Shown: positions 34,831-47,704 of the stretch, piece after piece
How positions within the stretch are numbered: position 1 is the stretch's first letter
How the letters are laid out: each line of letters begins with the position of its first letter
Assembly (NCBI RefSeq): GCF_000237925.1
Contig: NC_031496.1
Location: 9,266,065-9,330,064, forward strand
DNA: 64,000 nt
Source: Schistosoma mansoni
Lineage: Eukaryota > Platyhelminthes > Trematoda > Strigeidida > Schistosomatidae
Reading direction: 5' to 3'
Translations under genes and position numbers: made by a program
The notes under the pieces: model-generated
Told to the model about the DNA's origin: nothing
What the model saw: only the letters and a program-made list of their open reading frames with translations
Databases searched by the model: none

Positions 34831-36412
34831 CCCCCCAACTATTAACTAACGAGGTTTCAAAGCGATCAAACAAATATCAAGTACCAATATTCTATCTCGC
34901 TTTACATCCTGGAACAAACGAAATGGTCTACTCTCTTCGTTATGTTTGCCATCCTCTCTCCCTCACATTTTAATTTAAGGATCATTTAAGGTTACCATTT
35001 GATTAAACATTGTCCTAATCTAAACTCCGCGTACCACATCCTGTTAGCGAACTATAACTTTACGGGAGACACGTTAAAAGAACGTTAAGCTGTTAGAGCC
35101 TATAGGCTATGGAGTGAACAGCGATGCAGTAATGTATATTATACTAGAATAAAGTAGGAGTTTCAAAGCAAAGTACAGGTTGATATGAAAATAGAGATTG
35201 AAAGGTGCTTCAAATAAACGATAGAATAACATGAAAGTATGATACTCATAACGAAAACAATATTCAACGCAATAAAATGTGATCGTGAAATGTATGTGGA
35301 AAACGGTGAAGTATCAGGGACTTACGTTACTTCGGGGTGTTAATGTCTGTTGTGGGAAGATATTGATCACTTTAGGCTGTCCGTTTGAGCGTCTTTGATT
35401 TCTACAGAACATTGTTGGATAACAGTGACAGGTATTCATGGAAATCAACAAATAATTAATAGTAGTTAGTTGGTATGACGTCCATATTTTGATCTAGTTC
35501 GTTATCGAAGCACGGGCGATTGAACCACTGGTGAATTACGATCCAAATAACAAGAAAACCGAAACCCAAATCAGCTCCCATGATTTGTTCATAAATTACA
35601 AGTAATTAACCCTGAATATGTTGCACTAATAAAAATTATAACAATTACACATCAGTCTTCCAATTATTAGGTTACTGGAGCAAAACATCCCAAATGCAGA
35701 GTCGAAATAGGGTAAGGTTGAAGACGTCTGAGGTCAGAGTTATAAACAAATAAGTTTAAATTTTGAGTGAAGCAAACATACCTTAAACATAGCTTAACAA
35801 ATGGTACTAAACATAACAATTAACAATAAGCCAAATACTTTCATTTCTTCCTATAACAGTTAAGCAGCAAATTGAAAAACTCGAACACAAGCTGAATATA
35901 TATCCGTCCCAATGATCTGGCATTATGTATGGTCCTTTATACTAGCTATTAAATATTTCAGGTTTTCTATTTAGAAGACTTCAAATTACCGAGTAATTAT
36001 ATGAAAGAAACGATAGTTGAGTATTACACTATGATCGAAACATATATTGAGTGAGAAGCTTTTCTACTTGAAATGATAGAATAAATAGAACGTGAGGTTT
36101 TTGAGAAGGAAGGAATGCAACGTTACACTCTTTGGAAGACCATGGTTTCTGACCTACAGAATCTAGCTTTGGTCGTTGGTGGATAAACTGGGTGTAAAAC
36201 TTTGTTTGATACGTTTACAACTCTGTGATTTGTTTTTTGGTATGATTGGAAGATTTTCATCAGTTGAAAAGTTGTAAAATGTACTTTTCTTGCCCGTCCA
36301 AATCCGCTTCCTAGAGAGGTGTTCAATAAACATGTCTGAGGTAAAGCATCTGAAACTGTGATTATCTGTGACTATACAACGAAGAATCTAGTACGGAAAT
36401 GTGGTTAACCAG
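34831..36412. other. Gene-free stretch
   Basis: No protein motif was recognised on either strand. It could contain old LTR-element interior, but I cannot show that. Confidence 0.35.
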
Positions 36413-37450
36413 TGTTATGTCCCGATAAGAATAATGAACGGTAACTTTGGTACCCATTTATGGACCAATACTATGCATATGTTTTTTATCGTATAATTGC
36501 TAAATAACTAAACTATTAATATTCACGTCCCTCTGATTATGAGCTTTATTTTGACCTATGAACTATAATTATACGTTTGACCTTTCTTGAGTTATGGCCT
36601 GTCCATCAATTACTACTATTTGGATAAATCTTGTACAAATGTTATTTTTTATTTTATGGTACGATGTGATCTGTCTGGTTGGTATGTAAAACTAGTTGTA
36701 AGATCCATTTCGAAGGTTTTGTGTGTGAAAATCCCTCCATGCATACGTTTGCAGCTTTTTCTCTTTGGTTTCACTAGTTGTACGTTTTGTTAGTCTTTTT
36801 GATACCATTTGAGATTGTAGTGTTTCATTTCATAATAGTTTTCTCATTTTTTCTTTCACTTTCACTGAGTTTCTATGTTTCTTCCTGAACTGTTTCTATG
36901 TTGCTTTAGTTGATATTTAATCTTGGCGGCAGCCATATTGATCGTTCCCCCTTTGATTGTGTTGCTTAATTTGACTGGTTGTGAATTTAAGCACTTTCCC
37001 AGAGTTGGGAACACTTTGTGTTATAAAGCAACAAACTATTATCTTTTGAACGGATGTTTACTTTATCTATCCAGAAAGGATAGAACAACACTTATTTTTT
37101 GGTGCCTTCGATCGATTATTGTGGGGACAATTATTGGTTGAATAACTGAGTGGTAATATTTGTTTGGAACTGTTACTTCTCCAATCAACCTGTTCTGATT
37201 CTGATCAGGATCCAAGCGTCGCTACGTACTTGGACAGTTATTCTTCAGCCAAACTTAGTTGGGATTATACGCTGGTGTGTTTGAAATGAATGATTCATAT
37301 GGCCGAGGTTGTTATCGGTGTTTCGGACTGGGCTAGGCGGAAAGCAGGACAGATAAGTACTCTAGACTGTTCGCACAGGCTTCGATCGTCATTCGTCCGA
37401 TCGATAAGTCACTGCTTGTAGGTGGCGTCGAGTCGTTATGATCAACACTA
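36413..37450 (+). mobile_element. LTR family B copy carrying an insertion
   Basis: It begins TGTTATGTCCCG, like the copy at 63019. It matches that copy over about 36413-36690 and again over about 37270-37450. The roughly 0.58 kb between is absent from the other copies and is either an insertion or a longer LTR variant. It is treated as a fossil of an LTR retrotransposon; no gag or pol was identified beside it. Confidence 0.55.
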
Positions 37451-37629
37451 CAGGAAGATTACGGGCCAGGTATCGAATTGGATTCCTCGGTATGCCAAAG
37501 GCCAGAAGGCTGTTAATGGTTACAATAAGATATATTTGTTGGCGATTTCGTGGTATCGAAAGAATACCGAGACGTGCCAACGTTCACGGGCGGAACTGCC
37601 GAGTGTAAGCAAGTTCTTGGAAGGTCACA

Positions 37630-38065
37630 GGCACGCAGCTGAAACTTCGAGAACTACTACAACCACCATTAAGAAGTACAAGTATTTATAAATAATCGTC
37701 TACTGGAGATAGTTTCTTTAACCCGTTACCATCGGCAAGAGTCTACTATGCTTGAATACAAATCAGCTTACTTCTGAGGGTGAAACTGGGAAAATCCTAT
37801 GAAGCTCAATAGAGAGTACATTAAGAAAGTTATCAAACTGCAACTCGTTGCGTGCGCTATTTTGGAATCCTGATGGGAAACGGAAAAGTGGGGAACCAAA
37901 TAACACGATGCACCGAGAATCGGAAGTAGACATCAAAAGGATGAATAACAACTGGAAGGCACTGTTAACGATTACTCAGAACTGGTTTTGATTGAGAATG
38001 CTGGTGGGTTTATTATGCTCCTCCGCTAGAGGTGACGGGCATAGGTATGTTTCTGTCCAGGAACT
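37630..38065 (+). mobile_element. RTE-like LINE 3' end
   Basis: The first 140 bases match the minus-strand element at 25440-25640 nearly base for base. The remainder translates as the RTE C-terminus: FWNPDGKRKSG, DIKRMNNNWKALLTI and LVGLLCSSARGDG, with frameshifts. No catalytic region is present. Confidence 0.75.
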
Positions 38066-38834
38066 TATTACAACATTATTGTAACTATAAAACGGGCACT
38101 TTCTCTGGTTATCATTTTGTGATTTCTTAGTTTATTGTTTTTCCTGATTACGTTATCACTCTCTTTCCCAACTGTTTGACCTTGCAAAATATACACAACT
38201 TTACAGGAAATATAAGATGAACCAATTATCTACCGAATTTCAGCTTGTTACCTCGAGTGTAAGTTCGGTACCGCCTGATTTCGAAATAGCTGTTCAGGTT
38301 CCACCAAACGAAGAATTTGTTATGATATAAAATCTCGACAAATGCTGTTTCTAATTAATTCTTCATACAAATAATGATTTCGAAAAAACAAGTAAATCCC
38401 TCCGGAAAAATGGTGTGTTTAAGAGAAAGGTGAAGAAAGTAACTTATGTCACATCTCCGGATTTGATTGTCTATTTGACTTACCCTAATTAAACTACAGA
38501 AAGCCGGATTCTGAAATGCCGTGTTACAATAGAACGTTAGGGGATGAGTTGAATTGCGTTCATGGACTAGGACATCTCTTTCCAATTTAAGAGAACTCGG
38601 TATCTATAGGTTTGCGAGTGTATATGCATATGAGTATGGTCTTTTTACTCGGTAGAACTAGGATTATATGAAAATATGGAATGTGTATTCATCAACGAAT
38701 AACTCATGTTTCATCACTTTGGGTTCCCTATGATCCTTAAGTAAGCGATAACCCCACTATCGGCTTCACTTTAGTTTGTAAAGCTTAACCAAAGGCTCCT
38801 GTGGAAAATAGTGACAGGAAATTGAAATTAGAAG
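38066..38834. other. Unassigned stretch
   Basis: A 37-codon plus-strand frame starts at 38217 (MNQLSTEFQLVTSSVSSVPP) but has no known family. No other feature was recognised. Confidence 0.35.
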
Positions 38835-38960
38835 TAGTGAACAAATCCCCGAAACTCGTAGTTCTGTAAGTCTTCTACTTTGACGCTGATCGCATTAGTG
38901 TTGCTGGACACGCCCTAGCTGAAAGCGCTCACTCAAGCATCCGCGTACATTGAGTTACGC
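38835..38960 (-). repeat. Unclassified dispersed repeat R1, copy 3 (inverted)
   Basis: The minus strand shares GATCAGCGTC, GAAGACTTACAGAACTACG and GGGCGTGTCCAGCA with the copies at 8815 and 11830. Confidence 0.55.
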
Positions 38961-39999
38961 ATCTTTCGCAATAACTGGTCAGCTAATATAATGTGTTTCT
39001 CAGCATAGCGGTCACCTTCCTAACGTGTCTTTGAATCTCTTCGTTCCAGATTTCCGTTTAGGCTGACTTAAGGATCTATTGCTTGAAAAACAAAGTATTT
39101 GACTGAATGATAAATATCATATTGATTATCATCAACTTCAGACACTTGTAACGAAGTAAACTGTATCGTCAGCAGACTTTGCTTTTACAAATATATAAGC
39201 TTGCAAATTCCAGTAGGCTGAAATGTATGGTGTAACTTCAAAAGAATCCTTTTAAAGCACATTTGTAAATACTAGCGTACTAGGGTTCAAGAGACTAAAT
39301 AAGGCTGCTAAACTTTCCCAATCTAAGGTCAAATCACACTATACTGTCACTGCATAACCTGGTTGACCTGAACCTGATGGTCAGACTGTACTGCTTGAGC
39401 GGCTAACTTTAGGAAAATACAGAATCTTACCATGTAAATAGTTTATTTAAGCACGAATAGAATAAAACAATCTAATAAATGACCGAGTACCGCACACATT
39501 AGTCATGTAGCATGCAGTGGTTAGTTTTCTTCAACCAGTGATGCCGATAACGAGGTCCTGTATACCTCTCAATAGCACCCTATTTTAACCTGCCAATATT
39601 TCTTTGAATTCTGTTTATCCCGTTAATTTGGGAGTTCTCTTGAAGATGCTGGTTATTCGATTCTACTAGACACAGAAGCGCGTTGGATCCGTCCATAACT
39701 TCTTGAACTATATGATTAGACGTCCTGCATTTAAGTGTTTGCGTTACCTATGTCTTTTAAAAGGATAGGATGAGAAGCAATGTACGTTTGCAAGTATCTG
39801 TTTCACAACACTCGAAATAACACCAGTTTGAAATAACATTTCGAAAGCTGTTCCTGGCAAGGGGTATTAGTCAGTCATATCCTTTGGTTATGCAATTCAT
39901 TTGCCAAGCTGACTACTCAATCACCCTATTTTGGGGTAGCCACTATAGAAAATATCGGAGTAGTAGCACAAAACTTCCATAGGTCTGGGAAAACAATCG
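38961..39999. other. Gene-free stretch
   Basis: No gene, RNA or clear repeat was recognised. Confidence 0.35.
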
Positions 40000-40830
40000 C
40001 ATTTATGTGAAGATCACGAATTATCACTTGACGTTAGGGGAAACCCAGAAATTCCCCCATAATCGAGAGGTGGGAACATTGTCAATAATATTTCCAAGGT
40101 CTGTCAGGCAAATAAAATGGATAATATAAAGCGAAATTTCGGGAGTACACTGGGGAAATTTAGAAAGAGTCTGTGTGAATATAGACTACCATGAATCGCA
40201 TTGTAACCCTAATTAACGCAGAAAGTTTTTCACCAGCTCAATTTCACAGTTTCGGGTTTTCCCTAAAGTCATATAAAAATTCATAGTTTTCCGCAGTCTA
40301 AAGGAATATTGTGAAGGACCCAAAATCCATTCGAGCGTTTTGGTGATTTCCTCAAAATAACTCGCACGTTTCGTGAAAAACTCCTGACCATGAAGAATTT
40401 GGGGGATCTAGTCTTATTTCCCCTAGATTTCCTGTTGCTGTCTTTCTATGGTTTTCCTGTCGTTGATAAAATCCCCCGAAAATAGGGAGATTGGTAGTCT
40501 GGGGCAAGTAATGCGGAATTTTCCCTATGTAAGCGAAAAATGCCGAAGTTATGCCCTAATCCTCTTCAAAATTAAAATAAAGTTGTCTACTGTTTATCAA
40601 TATTAACACGTCGAATAGTTAAGTTCGCTCGAAATTCGGCAGGATTGTCTACCAAAGTAATCACTTTAATAGACTTCCTAGGTATACTGCTGTACACCTA
40701 AGGCGTTTGCCTTTATTTCCCCCAGGACAACCAAATTTTCTACCCATTTGTTGTAATTCAAACAATTGATTTTTATGATGTGAATAATTTGTCAACAAGT
40801 TTCACACAAAGTTCTCAATATTATTTAGGT
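40000..40830. repeat. Unclassified repeat R2, copy 2
   Basis: It is rich in GGGGAAAT/ATTTCCCC-type words in both orientations (for example GGGGAAACCCAGAAATTCCCC near 40037 and CCTTTATTTCCCCC near 40710). It shares the latter and a following AAGTTCTCAATATTA-type block with the copy at 12910. No coding potential. Confidence 0.5.
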
Positions 40831-41368
40831 TTCGGTGACAGTTAAGTGTTAGTATTGCAATTAACCCGAAAGATTGTCTTCAACCATAATCTAAAATAAT
40901 GTAGTTAATGCGAAATTTGTTAAACATGTGTTTATTAAGGCTTCTTAGTTAAAGTAAAATACTAATGCTTAAATATACTCTCACCTTTTTCCAAATACAG
41001 GCAGATGAGATCATAGTTGTGTGTTATGCATCGTCCCAGCTGCTATCTCGATGTAAATCTGTGGTCGAAGTGAACTCTGGCTTTAAATTTGGATCAGTGT
41101 GGCTAAACTAAGAAGTGATATGGTTTCACAAAACGTCCAACTGTTGATCCGGACCTTGCTAGATCTAAATTAGGTTCCTTAGTTTTAGTTTTGGTAACTG
41201 GAAACTGAGTAGCATCCTGATACATTTAGCAGCACTGAATAATACACTCACTAGATAACAATCAATTGCTTCGTACTAATTGAATGGTCCCATTGTCAGT
41301 TTGTTTCACTATTTTTATTAGTTTTATTTCTTTGTAATCCTTTAAAGAGTAACATATTGAACAAACAG

Positions 41369-44300
41369 ATGGGTGCATTGCTTCAAGCTAACAAACTTCG
41401 TTCAATTTTTGTCATAATGACTATGTTTATCTCTATGTTACAGGAACCGTTTCCGAAAAGGTCTCAGATAATCGAACTGCCAACTGATGGTCCTACATGT
41501 TCACATGGTCCTATGTTGAAAATAGTTGATCAGATCTCCAATTCATCTCAATATGCTTGTTCGGCATTTCGTGATAAAGGTGAATGTGCGAAGCAAGACT
41601 TGTACCACAGCAGTACCTTAAAAAATTGGTCATTGGAAGATATATTCGGAATAAGTCAGTCAGATAGAGCCTATTGTTACACTTGTGATTGTTTGTTTTC
41701 ATTGTCATTGAGTGGAAAAAAACATGAAATGCACGAGTATAGGAAAAATCTATCAAATAATCTGTTGGGAATGCCATCATACCTGTTAAAACCACTGGAA
41801 GATTCTAAGGCTCATGCAGTACGTCTTGTATTCTACTTACCCACAAGTCTTCTAGCAATATTTTTTCTCTTTAGATAGTTTGAATCGACTGTATTCCATC
41901 ATTCAAAAACTGTCAGTAAACTATGTCATCTGTATTGGTTCACCACGTCTACATGACTTCATACAACTTCAGCGCATACATAGAGGACAGTTATTAGACT
42001 CATACTTATTAGATATGGACTTTCGGCTGGTAAGTGCATATTTATTTTTTGATTTCAACAGTCTAGTTTCTATCATCTAGATCGTTTCTCACGGTATAAT
42101 ATGGTAAATGGGTTTTTCTTCAGTCAAATGGAAGAAGAAAATTTTCGTCATTTCATGAAGGATAATATAAAACCTAGTGATAAATGCTCCATATTTTGTG
42201 ATCCTCCATTTTCTGCACCATTATCGCTAATTGTGAACCAGATCAGATTTTTAAGCAATTCAATAAGACAGTATATTTCAAGTTTCCAAAGTAATGTGCA
42301 ATATACGATAATTACACACTTTTAGTTACTAAGAGTAATTGCGAGAGTTTAAATGAAAACGATATTCCATACCTGCTAGTTCTCCCATTTTTCTTCGAGA
42401 AAAAGCTGCAGAAGATTGCCCCATTTTTGAACTTGCTGGATTATAAAGTAATCAAGTGTTGCTAATACTATTACACGTAAAGATCACTTACGAAAACCAC
42501 TCAAGATTGGATTGTGATATCAGTGATGATCAAAACCACATGAATTTAAATAATAAAATTGGTGATAATTCAAATAGAGGACGGAGGCGCGACTCGATTG
42601 TTCGCTTATTTACAAGTTTACTTCCTTCCTTGGTCCATCCACCTAAATCAATTGAGAAATGTTTCAGGTATTTCCTAGTTATTTAGTGTATATAAACTGA
42701 ATATCATGTTTTGTGTTGTTGATTGTCAAATGTACAGATTGGATAATCGTAAAGACGGGATTTAGTATGTAAATGTTTTAGATGACGTCGCTTCACTGAA
42801 TAAAAAATATGCAAAAATTGTGTACTAAGTGTTAATACAAATACAGATAGACATAAGGTAGAACATAGCAACTATTAATTTGTAGAAAATAAGCCAATAG
42901 AATAAACATAAAGAGTTATTGTTGTTTCTGTGTCACACCGCATTAATTTCACCATTCCCATCTAGATAAATGACGAAATCTCGAGAGATCATATGAAGAT
43001 TTTTTACTTGTAGTAGCTTATCTTAAAAATGAGGAGAGCGAACAACTTTGATGAGCGTCGTATCAAGTGATTCCCCGTTGTAGTATCTGGCGCGACTACT
43101 AGAGTATAGATTTGTGTATCCGACTCTGAACCACAATATTCTGCCTTATGGTGACAACAATCGAACCAAAATATGTTTTTGTTCAAATCCTCAGTAACTT
43201 TACGAAATTGTTTGATGCATCTCCCAGCAGCATACTACTGTACATGAGTTTGAGGTAAGCATTGTAAGTACAACTTGACGAAAACAATCATATGTACGCT
43301 TCGAAATGTGATGTAGAGTGAAAGTTTGATTAAAATACTCATAACCAGTCTTAATATGCCTTATTTCCCAAGATTCTCTCCTCCTGAACTCCAATTAGTC
43401 GTCCCATGTTTATTTAGTCTGGTTTCTGTCTGGTTACCACCGCAGGATTTCTGTTCATTATTATGAACAAAAATGATCACCCAATTAGGGTTAAATATGA
43501 ATATATTTGCATCAGTGGAGAAATGACCAAAACTGCAAGTTCATTTTCGAAGCCTAACCAAATAAAATCCTCAGCGATTCAAAGAATAACCCACTAGCTT
43601 TGGTTTCCTATGTTTTCATGAGTTTAGGATTGAGAATTAATCAGTGAATAGCACTATCAATTGTTAAAACAGAAAAAACAATTATCTAATACTTCTTAAC
43701 ATTAAATGTTTCTTTGTTATAAACTCATATATTATAGTTTCAAGTATAATGATTGGTTCTTGACATTTAGGTTTTGTGAAATTTGTCAACGTTATTCGCA
43801 CATAACAAATCTACACTGTTCTAAATGTGACCGTTGCACCACTAGAGTGAGTTTTACCTAAGAACACTTTATCCAATATTACTATGACATATAAATAACT
43901 GTTCAATGACCTGGTAATATTTAAGCATCTGAAGTGAAGTACTACAAATTCGCTTTCCATCTGTCGCCTCGGAAAACTTGTTTTACGTGCGTTTATCCGG
44001 GGACCCTGTGGTATCTTCTGTTTTTTCTGGCGTCGGTGTCGCAATAAGCGCTAGAGCTGAAGCAGCACCAATCGATTGAATCCCCATTAACAGTCAGTTA
44101 TGTGCTGTTAGATTAGAAAGTTCCATCAAAGCAAGAAAAAACCGGTGTGAGAAACGATGTCTTTTTGTCATCTCCGTCTGTGCTCCGATAGATTGTAGCC
44201 CAGATGCTACCGAGGATGAGTTTTATCACCAGCTAACAGTTATTCTACAGAAAGTTCGTTCGACAGATATTGTAGTACTAGCCGGAGATTTGAATGCTCA

Positions 44301-47300
44301 GGTCGGGCGTCTAGGCACAAAAGAGAGTAGTTTAGGTGGTCTATGGGGACTTGTTGGTCGCAGGACAGGTAACGGGGACCGTCTACTGCAACTGTGCACA
44401 GACCACAACCTGTTTCTGGCTAGCACTAACTACCGACACAGTCATCGCCGATGTGCCACCTGGCGCCCTCTCTGCATCTCAAGTCTGGACCCAGATTGAT
44501 CACATCGCGATCAGTTACCGCTGGCGTGGTGGTGTACAAGATTGTCGCTCCTTTTAGAGTACCTATCTGAACTCTGATCAAGCCATTGTTTGCGCTAATC
44601 TTACCTTGCTTTTCAGTGGCCAACAAATTCGTCGTCTTAAACGGATCGATGTCAGTAAATCGGTTGCAGATTCTGTTGCAACTAAATATCAAACCAAGCT
44701 AGCTTCTAGGCTAGATAACACTTCACCGAAAAGTATAAATTACCATTGGTTGCAATTGCACGACGCCATGAAAATGGCGAGTAAAGTCGCTTCCGGCTTC
44801 GCGAAACGTCCCACTTATAAGCACTGGGTTTCTCCTGGCTTCTTACAACTCATCGAAGCCTGTCGGTCTACTCCAGATGACCGTGAGTTCGACCACAAAC
44901 AAAGGCTGTTACGTAATGAATTTGGGCAAAGCTTGCCTAAGGACCAAGAAGCCTGGTGGTCGTAGCGTGCCAATGAGTTGGGAGCAGCAGCTGCATCTGG
45001 TAACTGCCGGAAGCTCTTTCAACTCATCTGAGCCACTGGCAGCAAGAAGTCTGGTGTGAGCGACTGACGACTGACCCACCAAATGAAAAGGAAGTTCTCG
45101 AAAAACTTCAACTCTCGAGAAGCGCTACAAATCATCGGGACCAGACAGCTTACTTCCGACCCTTTTTAAAGATAGTGACGACCTTCTGGTTAAGGAACTG
45201 ACCGTTGTTTACAAAGGTTTAGGAGTTAGTGTTCCAACGTCGTGGAATGAGTCGACAATTGTCCCTATCTTTAAAAAAGGTTCACGTCGTTTCTGCAACA
45301 ACTGTCGAGGAATGAGTCTGCTTCCGATTGCGTCCAAACTATTGGCTTCCGTCATACTTCGTAGATTGTTCAAAACCCGAGAAAGATTGACTCGCGAGGA
45401 ACAGGCTAGTTTTCGTTCTGGTCGAGGATGTATTGATCATATCTTCACCCTCCGCTAATGTTAGAACACCGTCATACAATCGTAGTGTTTCTTGATATCA
45501 AGACTGCCTTCGATTCGTTGGACAGGACTGCTCTTTGGGATTGTCTACTGAAGAAGGGTGTGTCTGAGAAGTTTATTAACTTCCTAAAAGCCCTATATAC
45601 AAACACCTCAGGTAGAGTGGGCATACAACCACCTTTCTCCATTGTTCCATCCAAGCAGTGGGGTTAGACAGGGCTACCTAATCTCACCATTCCTCTTCAA
45701 CTTTGCTATCGATAGCATTCTGGAAACAGCTCTGATAGATGTAAGTAATGGTGGTGTGGATCTGTTGCCTGGAGAAAGACTTCTCGACCTTGAGTATACG
45801 GATCACATTATCTTACTGTGCGATAATACCCAAGCCATGCAATCCGCACTTAATCAGTTAGCAATCAGTGTCCATAGGTGCAGTATGTGCTTTGCACCTT
45901 CGAAATGCAAAGTACTTCTACAAGACAAGCAGGATTCTAATCCTGTAAACACCTTGGGTGGTGAGCAGATTGAAGTAGTCGAGAAGTTCGTGTATCTGGG
46001 TAGCTACATAAGTGCTGGTGGTGGCATGAGTGATGAGATTGATTTACGTATAGTGAAAGCCAGAGCGGCTTATGCCAATCTGGGCCATTTTTGGAGCCTT
46101 TGTAATATTAGTCTAGCTGTAAAAGGTCGGATCTACAACGCTTCGGTGAGAGCAGTTTTGCTCTATGCTTGTGAAACCTGACCTCTCCGGGTTGGGGATG
46201 TTGGACGACTCTCTGCATTTGATCATCGTTGTCTCCGAAGGATCACTGACATCCAGTGGCAACACCATGTTAGTAATGCAGAGGGTTGGCATCATGTGTT
46301 TGGGCGCAGAGACGATAGTTCAATTGATGTCACCATCTCTAAACATCGACTTCGATGGATTGGATATGTTCTACGAATGTCGTCCCAGATAATTCCACGT
46401 CGTGCACTATTTGCTGACTCTGGGATTGGTTGGAAAGGGCGGAGAGGTGGTCAGTGTGTGATATGGTGTCGTCGTATGAGAGAAGGCTGTACGGATTGGC
46501 TTTTGTCGATCCTTCACGACTCCCTAGTTGGGGTTCTAGAGATGGTGCGATACAGTGGCTAGAGAGGTTATCAGATATGGCTCATAATAGAAGCCAGTTG
46601 CGATACTGCTGTAACTTGATTTTACTTCGAAAAAGGACGTGACTTTTTAACTGGAATAATTCTCTCAGGCTGTACTTTTGCTAATTGAACTATCTCTCCC
46701 ATTATTATTATTTCACTATCATACACTAATTTTTATTCGTTACTGTTCCTTTTTTTCTTACACACACCTTACATTCTTTATCTCCTCACATTCTCATTAT
46801 TATTGTGTGGAGCATATGTATCTAGTGCCTCTTTGTACCAATACTTACGTGTTTAAATAAATAAAAATAAACATCTGAATAAGTATACACATCCTTTCCT
46901 ACTTCTTAAAGTTGACATACTCTGAATGCTTTCACACGGAAAAATATCTGTTCGTATTTTTCCATACTGTACTTCGAACTGTGTCTGTAACTTTTACTTC
47001 TTTCATACAATTACTTGTAATCACAATTTCGCTCACTAAAGTATCACTACCATAAAATCTAGCTGATTTGTAATGTCAGTGTGTCGGGATTCTATGTGAA
47101 AGGTCATCTGGTATTTTCAAATAATGGGGCGGTGGCCCAAAGGATATGCGTTTAAGTTTCATCCAATAATTTCCGTGTATGAAACTCACTCCACCTACTT
47201 CAGTTTGGGTAGTATCACTAGCTCATACACCTTGAGTCTGGTTCATACTCAAGTACCAGGTGAATAGATTATTTATCTTATTCCCAAATGATATTCTCTT

Positions 47301-47677
47301 CATTATTCACTGAAAAATATTAACAGTGCATTAGTATACCGTACCATCATCTTGCCTTAGTTCTCGTTTAGTCTTTATAACAGAATTAATTATTTTACGG
47401 ATGGATGGCCGATGTTTTTAAAATATTTAATGAGTAATTCCTATCAACTTTAAAATAAAAATAAATATATAGTGTTCACTCATTTTTTATGAATATTTTC
47501 CATTTCAATATCCTAATCTAGAATGGACCAACCTATGTACACTGTGATAAATGTAATCGTTGTAGACCTGCAAAGAAATTTCATTGTAATCAATGTAAAC
47601 ATTGTGTATCTATCAATCAGTGTGTTCATCAATTCAAACGCAAAAAGCTCTCTTACAATACACCTGATAATGTTTAA
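41369..47677 (+). CDS. ZCCHC4: ZCCHC4-like rRNA N6-adenosine methyltransferase
   Basis: Homologue of ZCCHC4, which methylates an adenosine of 28S rRNA. Exons: 41369-41818, 41856-42029, 42062-42290, 42326-42447, 42483-42667, 43771-43846 and 47522-47677; all phases agree, giving 463 residues (human 513). In order: N-terminal zinc-binding region (CSHGPML, then YACSAFRDKGEC), a second Cys pair (YCYTCDCLF), the SAM-binding strand VICIGSPRLHDFI, the catalytic DPPF at 255-258, the strand PFFFEKKLQKIAPF, and a Cys/His-rich C-terminal part (FCEICQRY, CSKCDRC, HCDKCNRC, HCNQCKHC). The protein stops there: the CCHC knuckle that names the human protein is absent. Introns 1-4 are 32-37 nt. Intron 6 (3.7 kb) contains an RTE element. 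The start at 41369 is the first ATG in an open frame, but an upstream exon is possible. Poly(A) signal AATAAA at 47699. Confidence 0.9.
43930..46870 (+). mobile_element. RTE-like LINE inside ZCCHC4 intron 6
   Basis: From 5' to 3': endonuclease with VVLAGDLNAQVGRLG (near 44275) and a C-terminal part near 44490; reverse transcriptase with MSLLPIASKLLASVILRRL (near 45312), VVFLDIKTAFDSLDR (near 45483), GVRQGYLISPFLFNF (near 45663) and the catalytic box as YTDH instead of YADD (near 45800); then LRWIGYVLRMSSQIIPRRA (near 46335) and a 3' UTR ending AGCATATGTATCTAGTGCC and (TAAA)n-like bases to about 46870. About five frame changes or stops are evident, so it is not mobile by itself. It lies in the same orientation as the host gene and is nearly full-length for RTE (about 3 kb). 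Confidence 0.88.
47105..47290 (+). repeat. Short non-coding repeat fragment
   Basis: TCCACCTACTTCAGTTTGGG followed by AGTATCAC resembles CCACCTGCTTCAGTCTGGGC and AGTATCAC in the element at 50160-50640, so it is probably a diverged fragment of that family. It lies within ZCCHC4 intron 6. Confidence 0.45.
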
Positions 47678-47698
47678 TTTGTAAAGTAATATTTATTC

Positions 47699-47704
47699 AA
47701 TAAA
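47699..47704 (+). terminator. ZCCHC4: Poly(A) signal of ZCCHC4
   Basis: AATAAA occurs 22 bases after the stop codon of the last exon, a plausible polyadenylation signal. Confidence 0.7.

Noticed and set aside
38217-38327. Short frame MNQLSTEFQLVTSSVSSVPP...
   Set aside because: Only 37 codons, no family recognised and no splice context; it could be debris of an LTR element.
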